From NCBI GenBank assembly GCA_910587715.1, contig CAJUMV010000018.1, forward strand, positions 11,072 to 75,071: a stretch of DNA of 64,000 nt, given 5' to 3'. The notes beneath the pieces are model-generated. The model saw only the letters and a list, made by a program, of their open reading frames with translations, was not told the DNA's origin and did no database searches. Source of the stretch: an uncultured Lachnospiraceae bacterium (GTDB taxonomy: Bacteria > Bacillota > Clostridia > Lachnospirales > Lachnospiraceae). Positions within the stretch are counted from its first letter, which is position 1. Each line of letters begins with the position of its first letter. Shown in pieces: positions 1 through 8,433 of the stretch. Both the position numbers and the translations under genes were made by a program.

Positions 1-320
1 ATGGCGAAAGTTTTCTAGCGATGGCGCAGAGTAATTTTCGGGCGAATGGCGTCTATCTTTTAGATGAGCCGGAGGCGGCGCTTTCGCCGCAAAGACAGCT
101 CACGTTATTGCTTGAAATTGTGAGATGCGCACGTGCGGAATCGCAGTTTATCATTGTTACGCATTCCCCGATTCTGCTTGGGATTCCGGATGCGGAAATA
201 CTGAGTTTTGATGGAGGACAAATTCATGCGTGCAGTTACGAGGACACGGAAAGCTATCAGGTGACGGAAATGTTTATCAACAACAGAGAACACATACTGC
301 ATCAGCTTTTGGAGGGGTAG
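1..320 (+). CDS. AAA family ATPase, C-terminal part (cut by window edge)
   Basis: This is the 3' end of a gene that begins before the window. The frame is already open at base 3, reading GESFLAMAQ before the first in-window ATG at 21, so that ATG is internal. The fragment carries a Walker B-like segment (YLLDEPEAALSPQRQ) and a later switch segment (FIIVTHSPILLGIPDAEI). Both are typical of the small predicted AAA ATPases (AAA_21 type, SMC/RecF-like) that have a GESFL signature loop. The Walker A motif must lie upstream. Such ATPases are often accessory genes, and the next gene is a DUF1016 nuclease-like gene. The substrate is unknown. Confidence 0.75.
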   Translation, partial: GESFLAMAQSNFRANGVYLLDEPEAALSPQRQLTLLLEIVRCARAESQFIIVTHSPILLGIPDAEILSFDGGQIHACSYEDTESYQVTEMFINNREHILHQLLEG

Positions 321-391
321 GGTTGCAATAGTACAATATCAAAACGGTGTATGGTATCGGATGTCGGTGGAAGCGGCGGGGGAAGATTATT

Positions 392-1477
392 ATGAATGAA
401 TTGATAAAAAACGAAAACAATGATATTATGGGTATTTATCAAAAATCAGAAAATATTTTGAATGATGTGCAAAGTATCATAGAAACTTCGCAGCGGCAGG
501 CATATCATGCGGTAGATGCCATTTTAGTGCAGAGAAATTGGCTGATTGGATATCGAATTGCAGAGGAAGAATTGCAAGGAGAGGGTCGCGCTGAATACGG
601 CTTAAATGTGATAAAAGAGTTATCTAAGGAACTAACAGGTAAATATGGGAAAGGCTTTACGAAAACGAATCTTTATAATTTCTATTCCTTTTACCGTTAT
701 TTTCCTGAAATTTTCCACACACCGTGTGGAAAATCTGTAAGAATGCTTTCTTGGTCACATTATAGATGCTTAATACAGGTAAAAGACGAAGAGGCGCGAA
801 ACTGGTACGAAAAGGAGGCATACGAACAGACATGGAGCGTCCGTACCTTACAACGCAATATCAATACACAATACTATTACCGCCTTCTGCAGTCCCAGAA
901 TAAAGAGCCGGTACAACAGGAAATGAATGAAAAAACTTCTGCCTTTCAAACAGACAAACTGGAGTTTATTAAAAATCCTGTGATAGCAGAATTTCTTGGG
1001 TTGTCTTCAAACATAGATTTAACGGAGACGGAGTTAGAGGCGAGCATTATCTCCAATATACAGAAGTTCTTAATGGAACTTGGAAAAGGGTATGCTTTTG
1101 TTGCCCGTCAGCAGCATATCAAAACGGAAAAAGAAGACTATTTTATTGACCTTGTATTTTATAACTATATCTTAAAGTGTTTTGTGCTGATTGATTTGAA
1201 AACAGATAAAATCACTCATCAGGATGTCGGTCAAATGGATATGTATATCCGGATGTATGATGAACGAAAAAAGAGCGCAGATGATAACCCGACATTGGGG
1301 ATTGTGCTCTGTACAGAGACAGATGAAGACATCGCAAGATATTCCATATTGCATGGAAATGAGCAGTTATTCGCATCTAAGTATAAATTATATTTGCCTA
1401 CAGAGGAAGAACTGCGCAATGAAATTGAAACTCAGAAGACATTATTTTATTTGCAACAGCAGGAAAACTCCAGATAA
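392..1477 (+). CDS. DUF1016 / YhcG family PDDEXK nuclease-like protein
   Basis: A 361-residue protein. The N-terminal half is the DUF1016_N helical region (YHAVDAILVQRNWLIGYRI, then YGKGFTKTNLYNFYSFYRYFP). The C-terminal half has a PD-(D/E)XK-like core: DYFIDLVFYN followed by FVLIDLKTDKITHQDVGQMDMYI. The frame opens upstream at 347, but the ATG at 392 has a purine-rich ribosome binding site (gggggaag) just before it and matches the usual family start. These proteins are commonly found in mobile or defence-related contexts. The biochemical role here is not shown by the sequence. It lies directly between an ATPase fragment and a histidine kinase, an unusual position that suggests insertion. Confidence 0.85.
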   Translation: MNELIKNENNDIMGIYQKSENILNDVQSIIETSQRQAYHAVDAILVQRNWLIGYRIAEEELQGEGRAEYGLNVIKELSKELTGKYGKGFTKTNLYNFYSFYRYFPEIFHTPCGKSVRMLSWSHYRCLIQVKDEEARNWYEKEAYEQTWSVRTLQRNINTQYYYRLLQSQNKEPVQQEMNEKTSAFQTDKLEFIKNPVIAEFLGLSSNIDLTETELEASIISNIQKFLMELGKGYAFVARQQHIKTEKEDYFIDLVFYNYILKCFVLIDLKTDKITHQDVGQMDMYIRMYDERKKSADDNPTLGIVLCTETDEDIARYSILHGNEQLFASKYKLYLPTEEELRNEIETQKTLFYLQQQENSR

Positions 1478-1507
1478 AGGGTAAAAAGGAAAACATGGGA
1501 GACAGAA

Positions 1508-2428
1508 ATGACACCAGATAACTTATCAATTATCTTTTTGGCAGCAAGTATATTCTGCCTCCTCGCCGCCGCCATAATCGCCCTCACAGACCTCCACTAC
1601 AGAAGGCGGAGTCTGCGCCGTATGCGCGACATGATACAGTCCGCCATCGACGGTACTTTCCGGGCTGAGACATTTGACGAATCCTTAGCGGCGTCCATGG
1701 AGAATAAATTGGCGGAGTATCTGGCGGCAACGGAGACGCAGATGGGGAAAACGGCGGCGGAGCAGGAAAAGACGAAGACGTTGATTGCGGACATTTCTCA
1801 CCAGACGAAAACGCCGATCGCCAATCTTCTGCTCTACACGGAGCTTTTAAAAGAGAAGGGCGGAAAAGACAGCGATACGGTCGCGCTGTTGGAAAGTCAG
1901 GTGAAAAAGCTGGATTTTCTCATTCAGTCGCTGGTCAAGCTCTCCCGTCTGGAAACGGGAATCCTTGTGCTGCATCCGTGCAAAAGCGAACTTTCACAGC
2001 TTTTGAGGGAGGCGGAGGAGCAGTATGCGGCGCGGGCGCAGGAAAAAGGGCTGTATCTGCATGTGCTATCGGAAGAGGCACAGGAAATTACGGCGTGCTT
2101 TGACCACAAATGGACGATGGAGGCACTGGGCAATCTGATTGACAACGCCATTAAATATACGGAAACAGGCGGCGTCACGGTGCGCGTGAAGGCATATGAA
2201 CTTTTTGTCAGCATTGAGGTGGAGGACACGGGGATTGGCATTGCGGAAGAAGAGCACGCCAAAGTATTCGGGCGCTTTTACCGCTCCATGTCGGTTGCAG
2301 ACGAACAGGGCGTGGGGATCGGGCTATATTTGGCGAGAGAAATTTTGAGGCAGCAGTCGGGGTATATCCAGCTTGCATCCGAGGTGGGGAAGGGCACAGT
2401 ATTTTCCCTGTACCTGCCCGTCGAATAA
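1508..2428 (+). CDS. Sensor histidine kinase (antimicrobial-peptide/VanS-like type)
   Basis: A 306-residue membrane kinase. There is one clear N-terminal membrane segment (about residues 7-27) and no sizeable extracellular sensor, the pattern of intramembrane-sensing kinases. The H-box is ADISHQTKTPI with the phospho-acceptor at H98. The N-box (LGNLIDNAIKY, about 207-217), G1 (DTGIG, 240-244) and G2 (GVGIGL, 268-273) are intact, so it should be active. No response regulator gene lies beside it in this window: upstream is the DUF1016 gene, 30 bp away, and downstream is an ABC exporter that such kinases usually control. The partner may lie upstream of the window or have been displaced. Confidence 0.9.
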   Translation: MTPDNLSIIFLAASIFCLLAAAIIALTDLHYRRRSLRRMRDMIQSAIDGTFRAETFDESLAASMENKLAEYLAATETQMGKTAAEQEKTKTLIADISHQTKTPIANLLLYTELLKEKGGKDSDTVALLESQVKKLDFLIQSLVKLSRLETGILVLHPCKSELSQLLREAEEQYAARAQEKGLYLHVLSEEAQEITACFDHKWTMEALGNLIDNAIKYTETGGVTVRVKAYELFVSIEVEDTGIGIAEEEHAKVFGRFYRSMSVADEQGVGIGLYLAREILRQQSGYIQLASEVGKGTVFSLYLPVE

Positions 2429-2462
2429 ATTCTTACAAAACTGTCAGATTTCATTTTACTCA

Positions 2463-2495
2463 GGAAAGAATGTGGAAAGAATGCTATGAGATAAT
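2463..2495 (+). promoter_or_regulatory. Candidate response-regulator site and promoter of the ABC exporter
   Basis: GGAAAGAATG occurs twice, at 2463-2472 and 2474-2483, spaced 11 bp, about one helical turn. A -10-like GATAAT follows at 2490-2495, and no good -35 is visible because the repeats occupy that place. This layout is what an activator-dependent promoter bound by an OmpR-type regulator looks like. It is inference from position only. Confidence 0.35.
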
Positions 2496-2566
2496 CTGTA
2501 TTGTGGAGGACGGTGTACGGCGTGCTTCACGATACAGATTTTGTTTATAAAGGAGGAAAACCAGAC

Positions 2567-3244
2567 ATGACTATTTTGTCAACGAAAGATTTAAGAAAGG
2601 TATACGGTTCGGGCGAGAGTGAGGTTCACGCCCTTGCCGGGGTGAATTTTCAGGTGGAGAAAGGGGAATTTGTTGCCATTGTGGGCACGTCCGGCAGCGG
2701 CAAGAGCACGCTCCTGCACATGCTGGGCGGGCTGGACCGTCCGACGGCGGGCAGCGTCACGGTAGATGGCAAGGAAATTTTTACATTGAAGGACGAGGAA
2801 CTGACTATATTCCGTCGTCGAAAGATTGGCTTTGTATTCCAGAATTACAATCTGGTGCCGGTTTTAAATGTCTACGAAAATATTCTTCTCCCGGTGCAGC
2901 TTGACGGGGGCAGTCCCGATCAGGGGTACATCAAAGAAATCATTGACACGCTGGGGTTGGCATCGAAGCTGAACAATCTGCCCAACAATCTCTCCGGCGG
3001 GCAGCAGCAGAGGGTGGCGATCGCCCGCGCGCTGGCGTCCAAGCCCGCTATCATTCTGGCGGATGAGCCGACGGGAAATCTGGACTCGAAAACCAGTCAG
3101 GATGTGCTCAGTCTCTTAAAGGTGACAGGACAGAAGTTCTCGCAGACAATTGTCATGATCACGCACAATGAGGCGATCGCGCAGATGGCGGATCGGATTA
3201 TACGCATAGAGGACGGAAAGATTGAGAGGAGAGGAATAGCATGA
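2567..3244 (+). CDS. ABC transporter ATP-binding protein (LolD/MacB/BceA type)
   Basis: A 225-residue ATPase with Walker A GTSGSGKST (40-48), Q-loop, signature LSGGQQQR (142-149), Walker B IILADEPTG (162-170) and the H-loop MITHN. It powers the FtsX-type permease that follows, and the two overlap by 4 bp (ATGA), so they are translated together. The ATG at 2567 follows a near-perfect AAGGAGG; the upstream in-frame TTG at 2501 has none. Families of this type export or disarm antimicrobial peptides, or move lipoproteins. The histidine kinase just upstream favours peptide resistance or sensing. Confidence 0.92.
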   Translation: MTILSTKDLRKVYGSGESEVHALAGVNFQVEKGEFVAIVGTSGSGKSTLLHMLGGLDRPTAGSVTVDGKEIFTLKDEELTIFRRRKIGFVFQNYNLVPVLNVYENILLPVQLDGGSPDQGYIKEIIDTLGLASKLNNLPNNLSGGQQQRVAIARALASKPAIILADEPTGNLDSKTSQDVLSLLKVTGQKFSQTIVMITHNEAIAQMADRIIRIEDGKIERRGIA

Positions 3245-5880
3245 ACGTTTCCAACAGAAAAATCATCCGCCGCCTCAGCATAGCAAGCTTCAAGGCGGCG
3301 AAGATCAGGAATATCATCACGGTGGCGGCGATCGCGCTGACCACGGTATTGTTTACGGTTATTTTTACAGTGGGCATGTCCATGAAGCACGGGTTTGAGC
3401 AGTCGAATTTCCGTATGGTTGGCGGTTACAGTCACGGCGGGTTTAAGTATCTGACGAAGGAGCAGTTTGAAGAGCTAAAGGACGACCCGCTGATTAAGGA
3501 ATACGGAAAGCGGATATTCTGCGGTATGCCGGAGAAAGAGCCTTTCCACAAGAGTCATGTGGAGATCAGTTACTGTGACGAAAACACGGCGAAGTGGATG
3601 TTTTTGAAACCAATCGAAGGGCGGTTTCCCAAGGAGGGCACCAACGAGGCGGCTACGGATTTGAGAGTCCTCTCCCTGCTGGGGGTGGAGCCCGTCATCG
3701 GCAATGAGTTCACCATGACGTTTCTGGTGGACGGGGAGGAGACGACGGAAACCTTTACGCTGTGCGGCTATTGGGATTATGATGAAATAATTGTGGCAAA
3801 CCATGTACTCATTCCCGAAAGCCGGACGCAGGAGATTTTTGAAAAGCTGGATACACAGGGTGAGGACGGCATGACCAGCTTCATCAATATGGACGTGATG
3901 TTCAAAAATGCTTCCAACATAGAGGAAAATATCAATACCATTCTGGCGCGGCACGGCTATCAGTCTGAAGGGTTGGATCAGGGGGATAACTATATCCGCA
4001 CAGGCGTCAATTGGGGTTACATGTCTGCGCAGTTGGAGGACTCGCTGGATATTACTACGGTGCTGGCACTGATTGCGGTGATGCTGCTGATTATTTTTAC
4101 GGGCTATCTGATTATCTACAATATTTTTCAGATATCGGTGTCCAATGACGTGCGGTTTTACGGGCTGTTAAAGACCATCGGCACCACGGGGCGGCAGATT
4201 AAGCGGATTATTTCCATGCAGGCGTTTCTGCTGTCTGCGCTGGGGATTCCCATCGGACTTGTCTTCGGCTACGGTGTGGGCGTGGTGATGACGGGCATTG
4301 TGGTGTCTAAGCTGGACGGCATAGAATTGACTTACTCAGTCAGCCCCATAATCTTTCTCGGCGCGGCGGCGTTTTCCTTTGTGACGGTCTGGCTTTCCTG
4401 CAGGAAGCCCCGCAGGATGGCGGCGAAGATATCCCCCGTGGAGGCGGTGCGCTACACGGAAGGAGCCGGGACGAAAAAGAAGAGCAGGAAAGGGGAGAAG
4501 GGCGCGTCCATCCTGCGCATGGCGATGGCGAACCTTGGCAGAAACAAGAGCAAAACCGTGATTACGGTAATCTCCATGTCCTTTGCGGTGGTGATTCTGA
4601 ATATTACTTTTATTCTGGCAAACGGCTTTGATATGGATAAATACTTAAACCGGGTGGTAGCAGATTTTATCATTGCACAAGCGCCTTATTTTCAGGCGTC
4701 TGCCTGGGACAAGACAGGAATTTTGCCGGAGGAAGTTGTTTCGCAGATTGAGGCGCTTGACGGGGTGAAAGGCGGCAGGACTTACCAGAAAACATTTGAG
4801 GCGCAGGAGTTTGTCTCAGAGGAGTGGGTACGAAAGCAGGCCGGAAAATATAACAGTCCGGAGGTAGCGGATCGCTATGTGGAGATGCTGGAAAAGGTGG
4901 GCGACATGCGCGCCGACCGGGTGCAGCTTTACGGAATGGAAGACTTTGTACTGGATAAACTTCCTGTGATTGAAGGCGACCTCAGTAAGTTAAAAGAGGG
5001 CGGCAATTATGTGGCGGCTGTTTACGGGGACGACGACTACGGCAATCTCTATGAGGATTCCCACTGGGCGAAGCTGGGGGACAAAATAACCATCCGCTAT
5101 GTGAAGGAGTATGAGTATTTTAATCCGGAAACCGGAGAGATTTACGGGGAGGACGAGGAGCTAAGCGAAAGCAATAAGCCACATCGGACGAGAGCCAAGG
5201 TGTATGAGGATAAGGTATATGAGGTGGCGGCGCTTGTGACGGTGCCGGGAAAGATTTCTTACCGCTATTATGGGGCGGATGAGTTCGTGATGGGCGCGGA
5301 CACTTTTAAACGGGATTCCGGCACATCGGATATTCTCTATTATGCCTTTGACTGCGAGGACGACAAGGTAGAACAGGTGGAACAATGGATGCAGGACTTT
5401 GCGGGCGGGGACGACTCCCTGTACGACTATGAGAGCAGGAAGAGTGAGGAGGAAGAGTTTTACGGTTTCCGCAATATGTTTGTGATGGTTGGCAGCGGCG
5501 CTGCGCTGATCGTCGGCATGGTCGGTATTCTGAATTTCCTGAACGCGATCCTCACGGGCATCATGGCGAGAAAGCGGGAGTTTGCGGTGCTGCAGTCCGT
5601 AGGCATGACAGGAAAGCAGCTCAACCGGATGTTAATTACGGAGGGCATGGTCTTTGCAGGCAGTTCTATTGTGATCACTCTGATTCTGACGATTGTCATG
5701 GGACCTTTGGCGAGCAGTGTGCTGGAGGGGATGTTCTGGTTTTTCAGCTATCATCTGACGGTCACGCCGATCTTTGTGGTGGCGCCGGTATTTCTGGCGA
5801 TCGGAGCGGTCATTCCGTTATGCTCTTATCATTATGTGGCAAAACGGTCGGTAGTGGAGAGACTGAGGGAAGCCGAGTAA
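3241..5880 (+). CDS. ABC transporter permease, FtsX-like, 879 residues
   Basis: A membrane protein with two FtsX-type blocks. There is an N-terminal membrane segment (about residues 22-44), an extracytoplasmic region to about 265, three segments at about 275-395, another near 435-460, a second large extracytoplasmic region to about 735, and a final three-helix block to about 870. The second block carries the conserved FtsX stretch RKREFAVLQSVGMTGKQL. It is longer than BceB-type permeases (about 650) and resembles the large clostridial permeases paired with VanS-like kinases. It forms the exporter with the ATPase encoded at 2567-3244. A terminator follows directly. Confidence 0.9.
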   Translation: MNVSNRKIIRRLSIASFKAAKIRNIITVAAIALTTVLFTVIFTVGMSMKHGFEQSNFRMVGGYSHGGFKYLTKEQFEELKDDPLIKEYGKRIFCGMPEKEPFHKSHVEISYCDENTAKWMFLKPIEGRFPKEGTNEAATDLRVLSLLGVEPVIGNEFTMTFLVDGEETTETFTLCGYWDYDEIIVANHVLIPESRTQEIFEKLDTQGEDGMTSFINMDVMFKNASNIEENINTILARHGYQSEGLDQGDNYIRTGVNWGYMSAQLEDSLDITTVLALIAVMLLIIFTGYLIIYNIFQISVSNDVRFYGLLKTIGTTGRQIKRIISMQAFLLSALGIPIGLVFGYGVGVVMTGIVVSKLDGIELTYSVSPIIFLGAAAFSFVTVWLSCRKPRRMAAKISPVEAVRYTEGAGTKKKSRKGEKGASILRMAMANLGRNKSKTVITVISMSFAVVILNITFILANGFDMDKYLNRVVADFIIAQAPYFQASAWDKTGILPEEVVSQIEALDGVKGGRTYQKTFEAQEFVSEEWVRKQAGKYNSPEVADRYVEMLEKVGDMRADRVQLYGMEDFVLDKLPVIEGDLSKLKEGGNYVAAVYGDDDYGNLYEDSHWAKLGDKITIRYVKEYEYFNPETGEIYGEDEELSESNKPHRTRAKVYEDKVYEVAALVTVPGKISYRYYGADEFVMGADTFKRDSGTSDILYYAFDCEDDKVEQVEQWMQDFAGGDDSLYDYESRKSEEEEFYGFRNMFVMVGSGAALIVGMVGILNFLNAILTGIMARKREFAVLQSVGMTGKQLNRMLITEGMVFAGSSIVITLILTIVMGPLASSVLEGMFWFFSYHLTVTPIFVVAPVFLAIGAVIPLCSYHYVAKRSVVERLREAE

Positions 5881-5889
5881 AATAAACGT

Positions 5890-5930
5890 ATTTGGGGAGG
5901 CGGAAGAAATCAACGCTTCCCTAAATTTTT
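5890..5930 (+). terminator. Rho-independent terminator after the ABC exporter
   Basis: ATTTGGGGAGGC (5890-5901) pairs with GCTTCCCTAAAT (5915-5926), 12 pairs including two G-T wobbles, followed by a run of T. It sits 10 bp after the permease stop codon. Confidence 0.8.
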
Positions 5931-5954
5931 GTTTACATTTTTCTCAAGAAGAGG

Positions 5955-5984
5955 TTGCACGAAGGGCTAAAAGTGAGGTATAGT
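5955..5984 (+). promoter_or_regulatory. Candidate sigma-A promoter for the CheC-like gene
   Basis: TTGCAC (5955-5960) and TATAGT (5979-5984) are separated by 18 bp and lie 60 bp upstream of the start codon at 6045. No flagellar (sigma-D) consensus is visible. Confidence 0.5.
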
Positions 5985-6044
5985 ATAGTAGAAGAACTAG
6001 AATCGGGATTGTGCAACTATTTATGAGAAGGATGTAGCAGACGT

Positions 6045-6647
6045 ATGGGACAACTGGCACCACTAGATCAGGATAAAATGGCTGAGGCAGCGCATATTTG
6101 CATGTCTCATTCCGCGACCTCATTAAATACATTGACGAGACAGGTTATCAAGGTCAGTCCGCCTTCGGTGAAGGTGGTAAACAGTGCGGATATTAAGAAT
6201 ATTCTGACGGCGTTTGGTATGGGCAGTGTCACGGTTCAGATTGATTACAAGGACGATTTTCATGGCAATAATCTTTTAATGTTCAAGGAAAACGACGTTA
6301 AGGTAATCATGGATCTGATGATGGGCGGATCGGGAACTGCGGCTCCCGGCGAGCTCAATGAAATGCATCTGTCCTGTGTGTCTGAGGTTATGAACCAGAT
6401 GATGGGTTCTTCCGCGATCTCTCTTACGGAGATGATTAACAAAACCGTGGATATCAATCCGCCAAAGGCAACCTTGATAAACGCGAAAGAGGACGTAGAT
6501 TCCATAGATATTCTGCCTTTTCCCGGGGATCAGATGGTGATTATCCTTTCCCGCTTTGAGGCGGCGAAGATGTTTAAGGGGATTATGATCCGCATTTTCC
6601 CGATGGAAGAGACGAGATTTATCTGTGATAATTTTAAAACGCGTTAA
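6045..6647 (+). CDS. CheC/FliY-like phosphatase family protein
   Basis: A 200-residue protein with two CheC-type helices. The second is a perfect CheC active-site motif (D/S-x3-E-x2-N-x21-P): S110, E114, N117 and P139. The first keeps D10, E14 and P39 at exact spacing, but has H17 where the catalytic Asn should be. Family members dephosphorylate CheY-P in chemotaxis, or form part of FliY. There is no SpoA/FliN domain, so it is not FliY. No che genes are nearby, so it is an orphan here; its target could be CheY or another receiver protein. The function is inferred from the motif alone. Confidence 0.8.
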   Translation: MGQLAPLDQDKMAEAAHICMSHSATSLNTLTRQVIKVSPPSVKVVNSADIKNILTAFGMGSVTVQIDYKDDFHGNNLLMFKENDVKVIMDLMMGGSGTAAPGELNEMHLSCVSEVMNQMMGSSAISLTEMINKTVDINPPKATLINAKEDVDSIDILPFPGDQMVIILSRFEAAKMFKGIMIRIFPMEETRFICDNFKTR

Positions 6648-6763
6648 ATATAAGGGGCAGAATCATCAATGTTTGTGTGAGAGGAAACTATAATTTTGTA
6701 AGGGGTATTTTTCAGGAATCGCTTTTTCAGACATCTTATATCCGCGAACAACGAGCCAAGCAG

Positions 6764-6823
6764 CCATGCTTGCATGGATATTTGGCGACTGTCGCGAGAG
6801 TCAGAACCGACAAGGTTCTGACT
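6764..6823. repeat. Palindromic intergenic element (two adjacent hairpins)
   Basis: CCATGCTTGCATGG (6764-6777) is a self-complementary hairpin. AGTCAGAACC (6799-6808) pairs perfectly with GGTTCTGACT (6814-6823) around a 5-base loop. The core ATGCTTGCATG recurs in the element at 7614-7731. The 6648-7024 gap holds this element and a candidate promoter; I see no convincing gene in it. Confidence 0.55.
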
Positions 6824-6897
6824 GGCAAATTTTCACAACAGAAGAGACGGCTTATACCATAAAATGTGCCGAAATTGGTTTCTCATTCCGAAAGTAC

Positions 6898-6926
6898 TTA
6901 CGAGAAAGTTTTTAAAGTGTTACAAT
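6898..6926 (+). promoter_or_regulatory. Candidate promoter for the CarD-type regulator
   Basis: TTACGA (6898-6903) and TACAAT (6921-6926) with 17 bp between, about 100 bp upstream of the start codon at 7025. The -35 is weak. Confidence 0.4.
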
Positions 6927-7024
6927 GAAACTAGGGGTACTGCGGATTGGCGTACTATAATTATGGATGAGCCGCAGCAATTGGAGCTGTCAACTGACGA
7001 GGGTCAGAAAATTTGGAGGGTGTT

Positions 7025-7540
7025 ATGTTTGAGAAGGGTGAACTGATTATGTGTGGCGGACACGGCGTCTGTCGTGTGATTGACATTACCGGGAATCCGA
7101 TTGACCGGTTGGATTTAAAGAAGAAGTATTATGTGCTGGAGCCGGTCTTCGAGAAAGCCAGCACGATTTACACGCCTGTGGATAATGAGAAAATTGTTAT
7201 GCGCAGGATTATGAACAGGGAAGAGGCGGAAAAGCTGATCGCGCATATCGAGGAGATCGATACCATGTGGATTCAGGAGGAAAAGCGCAGAGAGCAGACC
7301 TACAAGGAGGCGATCCGCACTTATGATTCCCGCAGTCTGGTTCAGATTATCAAAACGCTTTATCAGCGCAAAAGAAGCCGCATCAATGAAGGCAAGAAGG
7401 TGCTGTCTTCCGACGAGCAGTATCTGCACAAAGCGGAGGAGCTGCTTTACAGCGAAATGTCGCTGGCGCTCTCCATACCGAAGGACGAGGTAGAGTCCTA
7501 TATTGCAAAAGCGGTGGACAAGCACAAAGTTACGGTATAA
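7025..7540 (+). CDS. CarD family transcriptional regulator
   Basis: A 171-residue protein with the CarD/TRCF RNA-polymerase-interacting domain at the N-terminus (KGELIMCGGHGVCRVIDI, then YYVLEPVF and STIYTPVDN, about residues 4-60), followed by an all-helical basic domain. Family members bind the RNA polymerase beta subunit and stabilise open complexes. The ATG at 7025 has GGAGGG just upstream. A TTG at 7013 overlaps that ribosome binding site and is rejected. It is monocistronic: a terminator follows at 7569-7608. Which promoters it acts on cannot be told. Confidence 0.9.
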   Translation: MFEKGELIMCGGHGVCRVIDITGNPIDRLDLKKKYYVLEPVFEKASTIYTPVDNEKIVMRRIMNREEAEKLIAHIEEIDTMWIQEEKRREQTYKEAIRTYDSRSLVQIIKTLYQRKRSRINEGKKVLSSDEQYLHKAEELLYSEMSLALSIPKDEVESYIAKAVDKHKVTV

Positions 7541-7568
7541 AACGAAAACAATTCATAAGAATCATAAG

Positions 7569-7608
7569 AGAACTTCTAAAAGGCGGCCGCCGGATGGAAG
7601 TTCTTTTT
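7569..7608 (+). terminator. Terminator after the CarD gene
   Basis: AGAACTTC (7569-7576) pairs with GAAGTTCT (7597-7604), enclosing the inner palindrome GGCGGCCGCC, then TTTT. Confidence 0.8.
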
Positions 7609-7613
7609 GCGCG

Positions 7614-7731
7614 CATAAGCAGAGTCAGAAAGCGACAGAGACGGGATGCATGCTTGCATGCAAGACTGACTATGTCGCTTTATGACGAGCAACGCGAATG
7701 AGAGATGCGGAGCATCTCGAATCTGCTTATG
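7614..7731. repeat. Palindromic intergenic element, 118 bp
   Basis: Outer arms CATAAGCAGA (7614-7623) and TCTGCTTATG (7722-7731) are exact complements. Inside them GAAAGCGACA (7628-7637) pairs with TGTCGCTTT (7673-7681), and GCATGCTTGCATGC (7648-7661) is a self-palindrome. The last core resembles the one at 6764-6777. Such nested palindromes suggest a small repeated element rather than a single terminator. No gene is visible between 7541 and 7853. Confidence 0.6.
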
Positions 7732-7853
7732 TGGAATACGCTTGCACGTGGAAGTAAAAAAATAATAATCCGGGGCACCATTATGTTGTCTGAGGCGTGT
7801 TATAAGTAGAGGTCTCAAAAAATCAATTCATGGATTGGGAAAGGTGAAACTTT

Positions 7854-8309
7854 ATGACAATAGAGGAAGTGGTGACAACATACAGCCCCATGCTCTACCG
7901 CATCTGCGTCGTCATGCTGGGCAATGAAGCGGACGCGCAGGATGCGGTGCAGGATACGCTTTGCAGGTATCTGGAATGCAGGAAAAAATTTCAGGACCGG
8001 GAGCATGAAAAGGCGTGGCTGATTAAGGTGGCGCAGAACCGCTGCCGTGATATGCGGCGGTTTCAAGTGCGGCATCCGAAAGTATCGCTCGACGAAGTTA
8101 CCGCAAGCTATGAGAATCCCGAATACGGTCATGTGCTGGCGGAGCTGGTCAGCCTGCCGCTTCCCGTAAAGGCGGCGGTGTATCTGTATTATATCGAAGG
8201 CTATAAAACGACAGAAGTGTCGGAAATACTCGGAATTTCTGTCAATGCAGTGAAAAAGCGCCTGCAGAGAGGGCGGAAACTGCTGCGCCTGCGGCTGGAA
8301 GAAAGGTGA
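7854..8309 (+). CDS. ECF-type sigma-70 family RNA polymerase sigma factor
   Basis: A 151-residue sigma factor. Region 2 covers about residues 5-68 (YSPMLYRICVVMLGNEADAQD, HEKAWLIKVAQNRCRD). Region 4 covers about 95-148 (LPLPVKAAVYLYYIEGYKT, then the helix-turn-helix SEILGISVNAVKKRLQRGRK). A ribosome binding site (AAAGGTG) precedes the ATG. The next gene, 124 bp downstream, encodes a one-pass membrane protein that is the likely partner. No promoter of the pair's own class can be recognised. Confidence 0.9.
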   Translation: MTIEEVVTTYSPMLYRICVVMLGNEADAQDAVQDTLCRYLECRKKFQDREHEKAWLIKVAQNRCRDMRRFQVRHPKVSLDEVTASYENPEYGHVLAELVSLPLPVKAAVYLYYIEGYKTTEVSEILGISVNAVKKRLQRGRKLLRLRLEER

Positions 8310-8433
8310 GGCGTGCGGTCGTCGGGGTGGTAAGGAAACGGCGGTCTATAGGAGATAGAAGCAAAAAAGACGCGAAAATAGGGAAAGGGCAGCGGAAACA
8401 GTTTGATGAAACGTAGGGAAAGGGTGGCAGCGT

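Noticed and set aside
6677..7012. Two 60-codon open frames before the CarD gene
   Set aside because: No ribosome binding sites, low-complexity content, and they cross palindromes and the candidate promoter.
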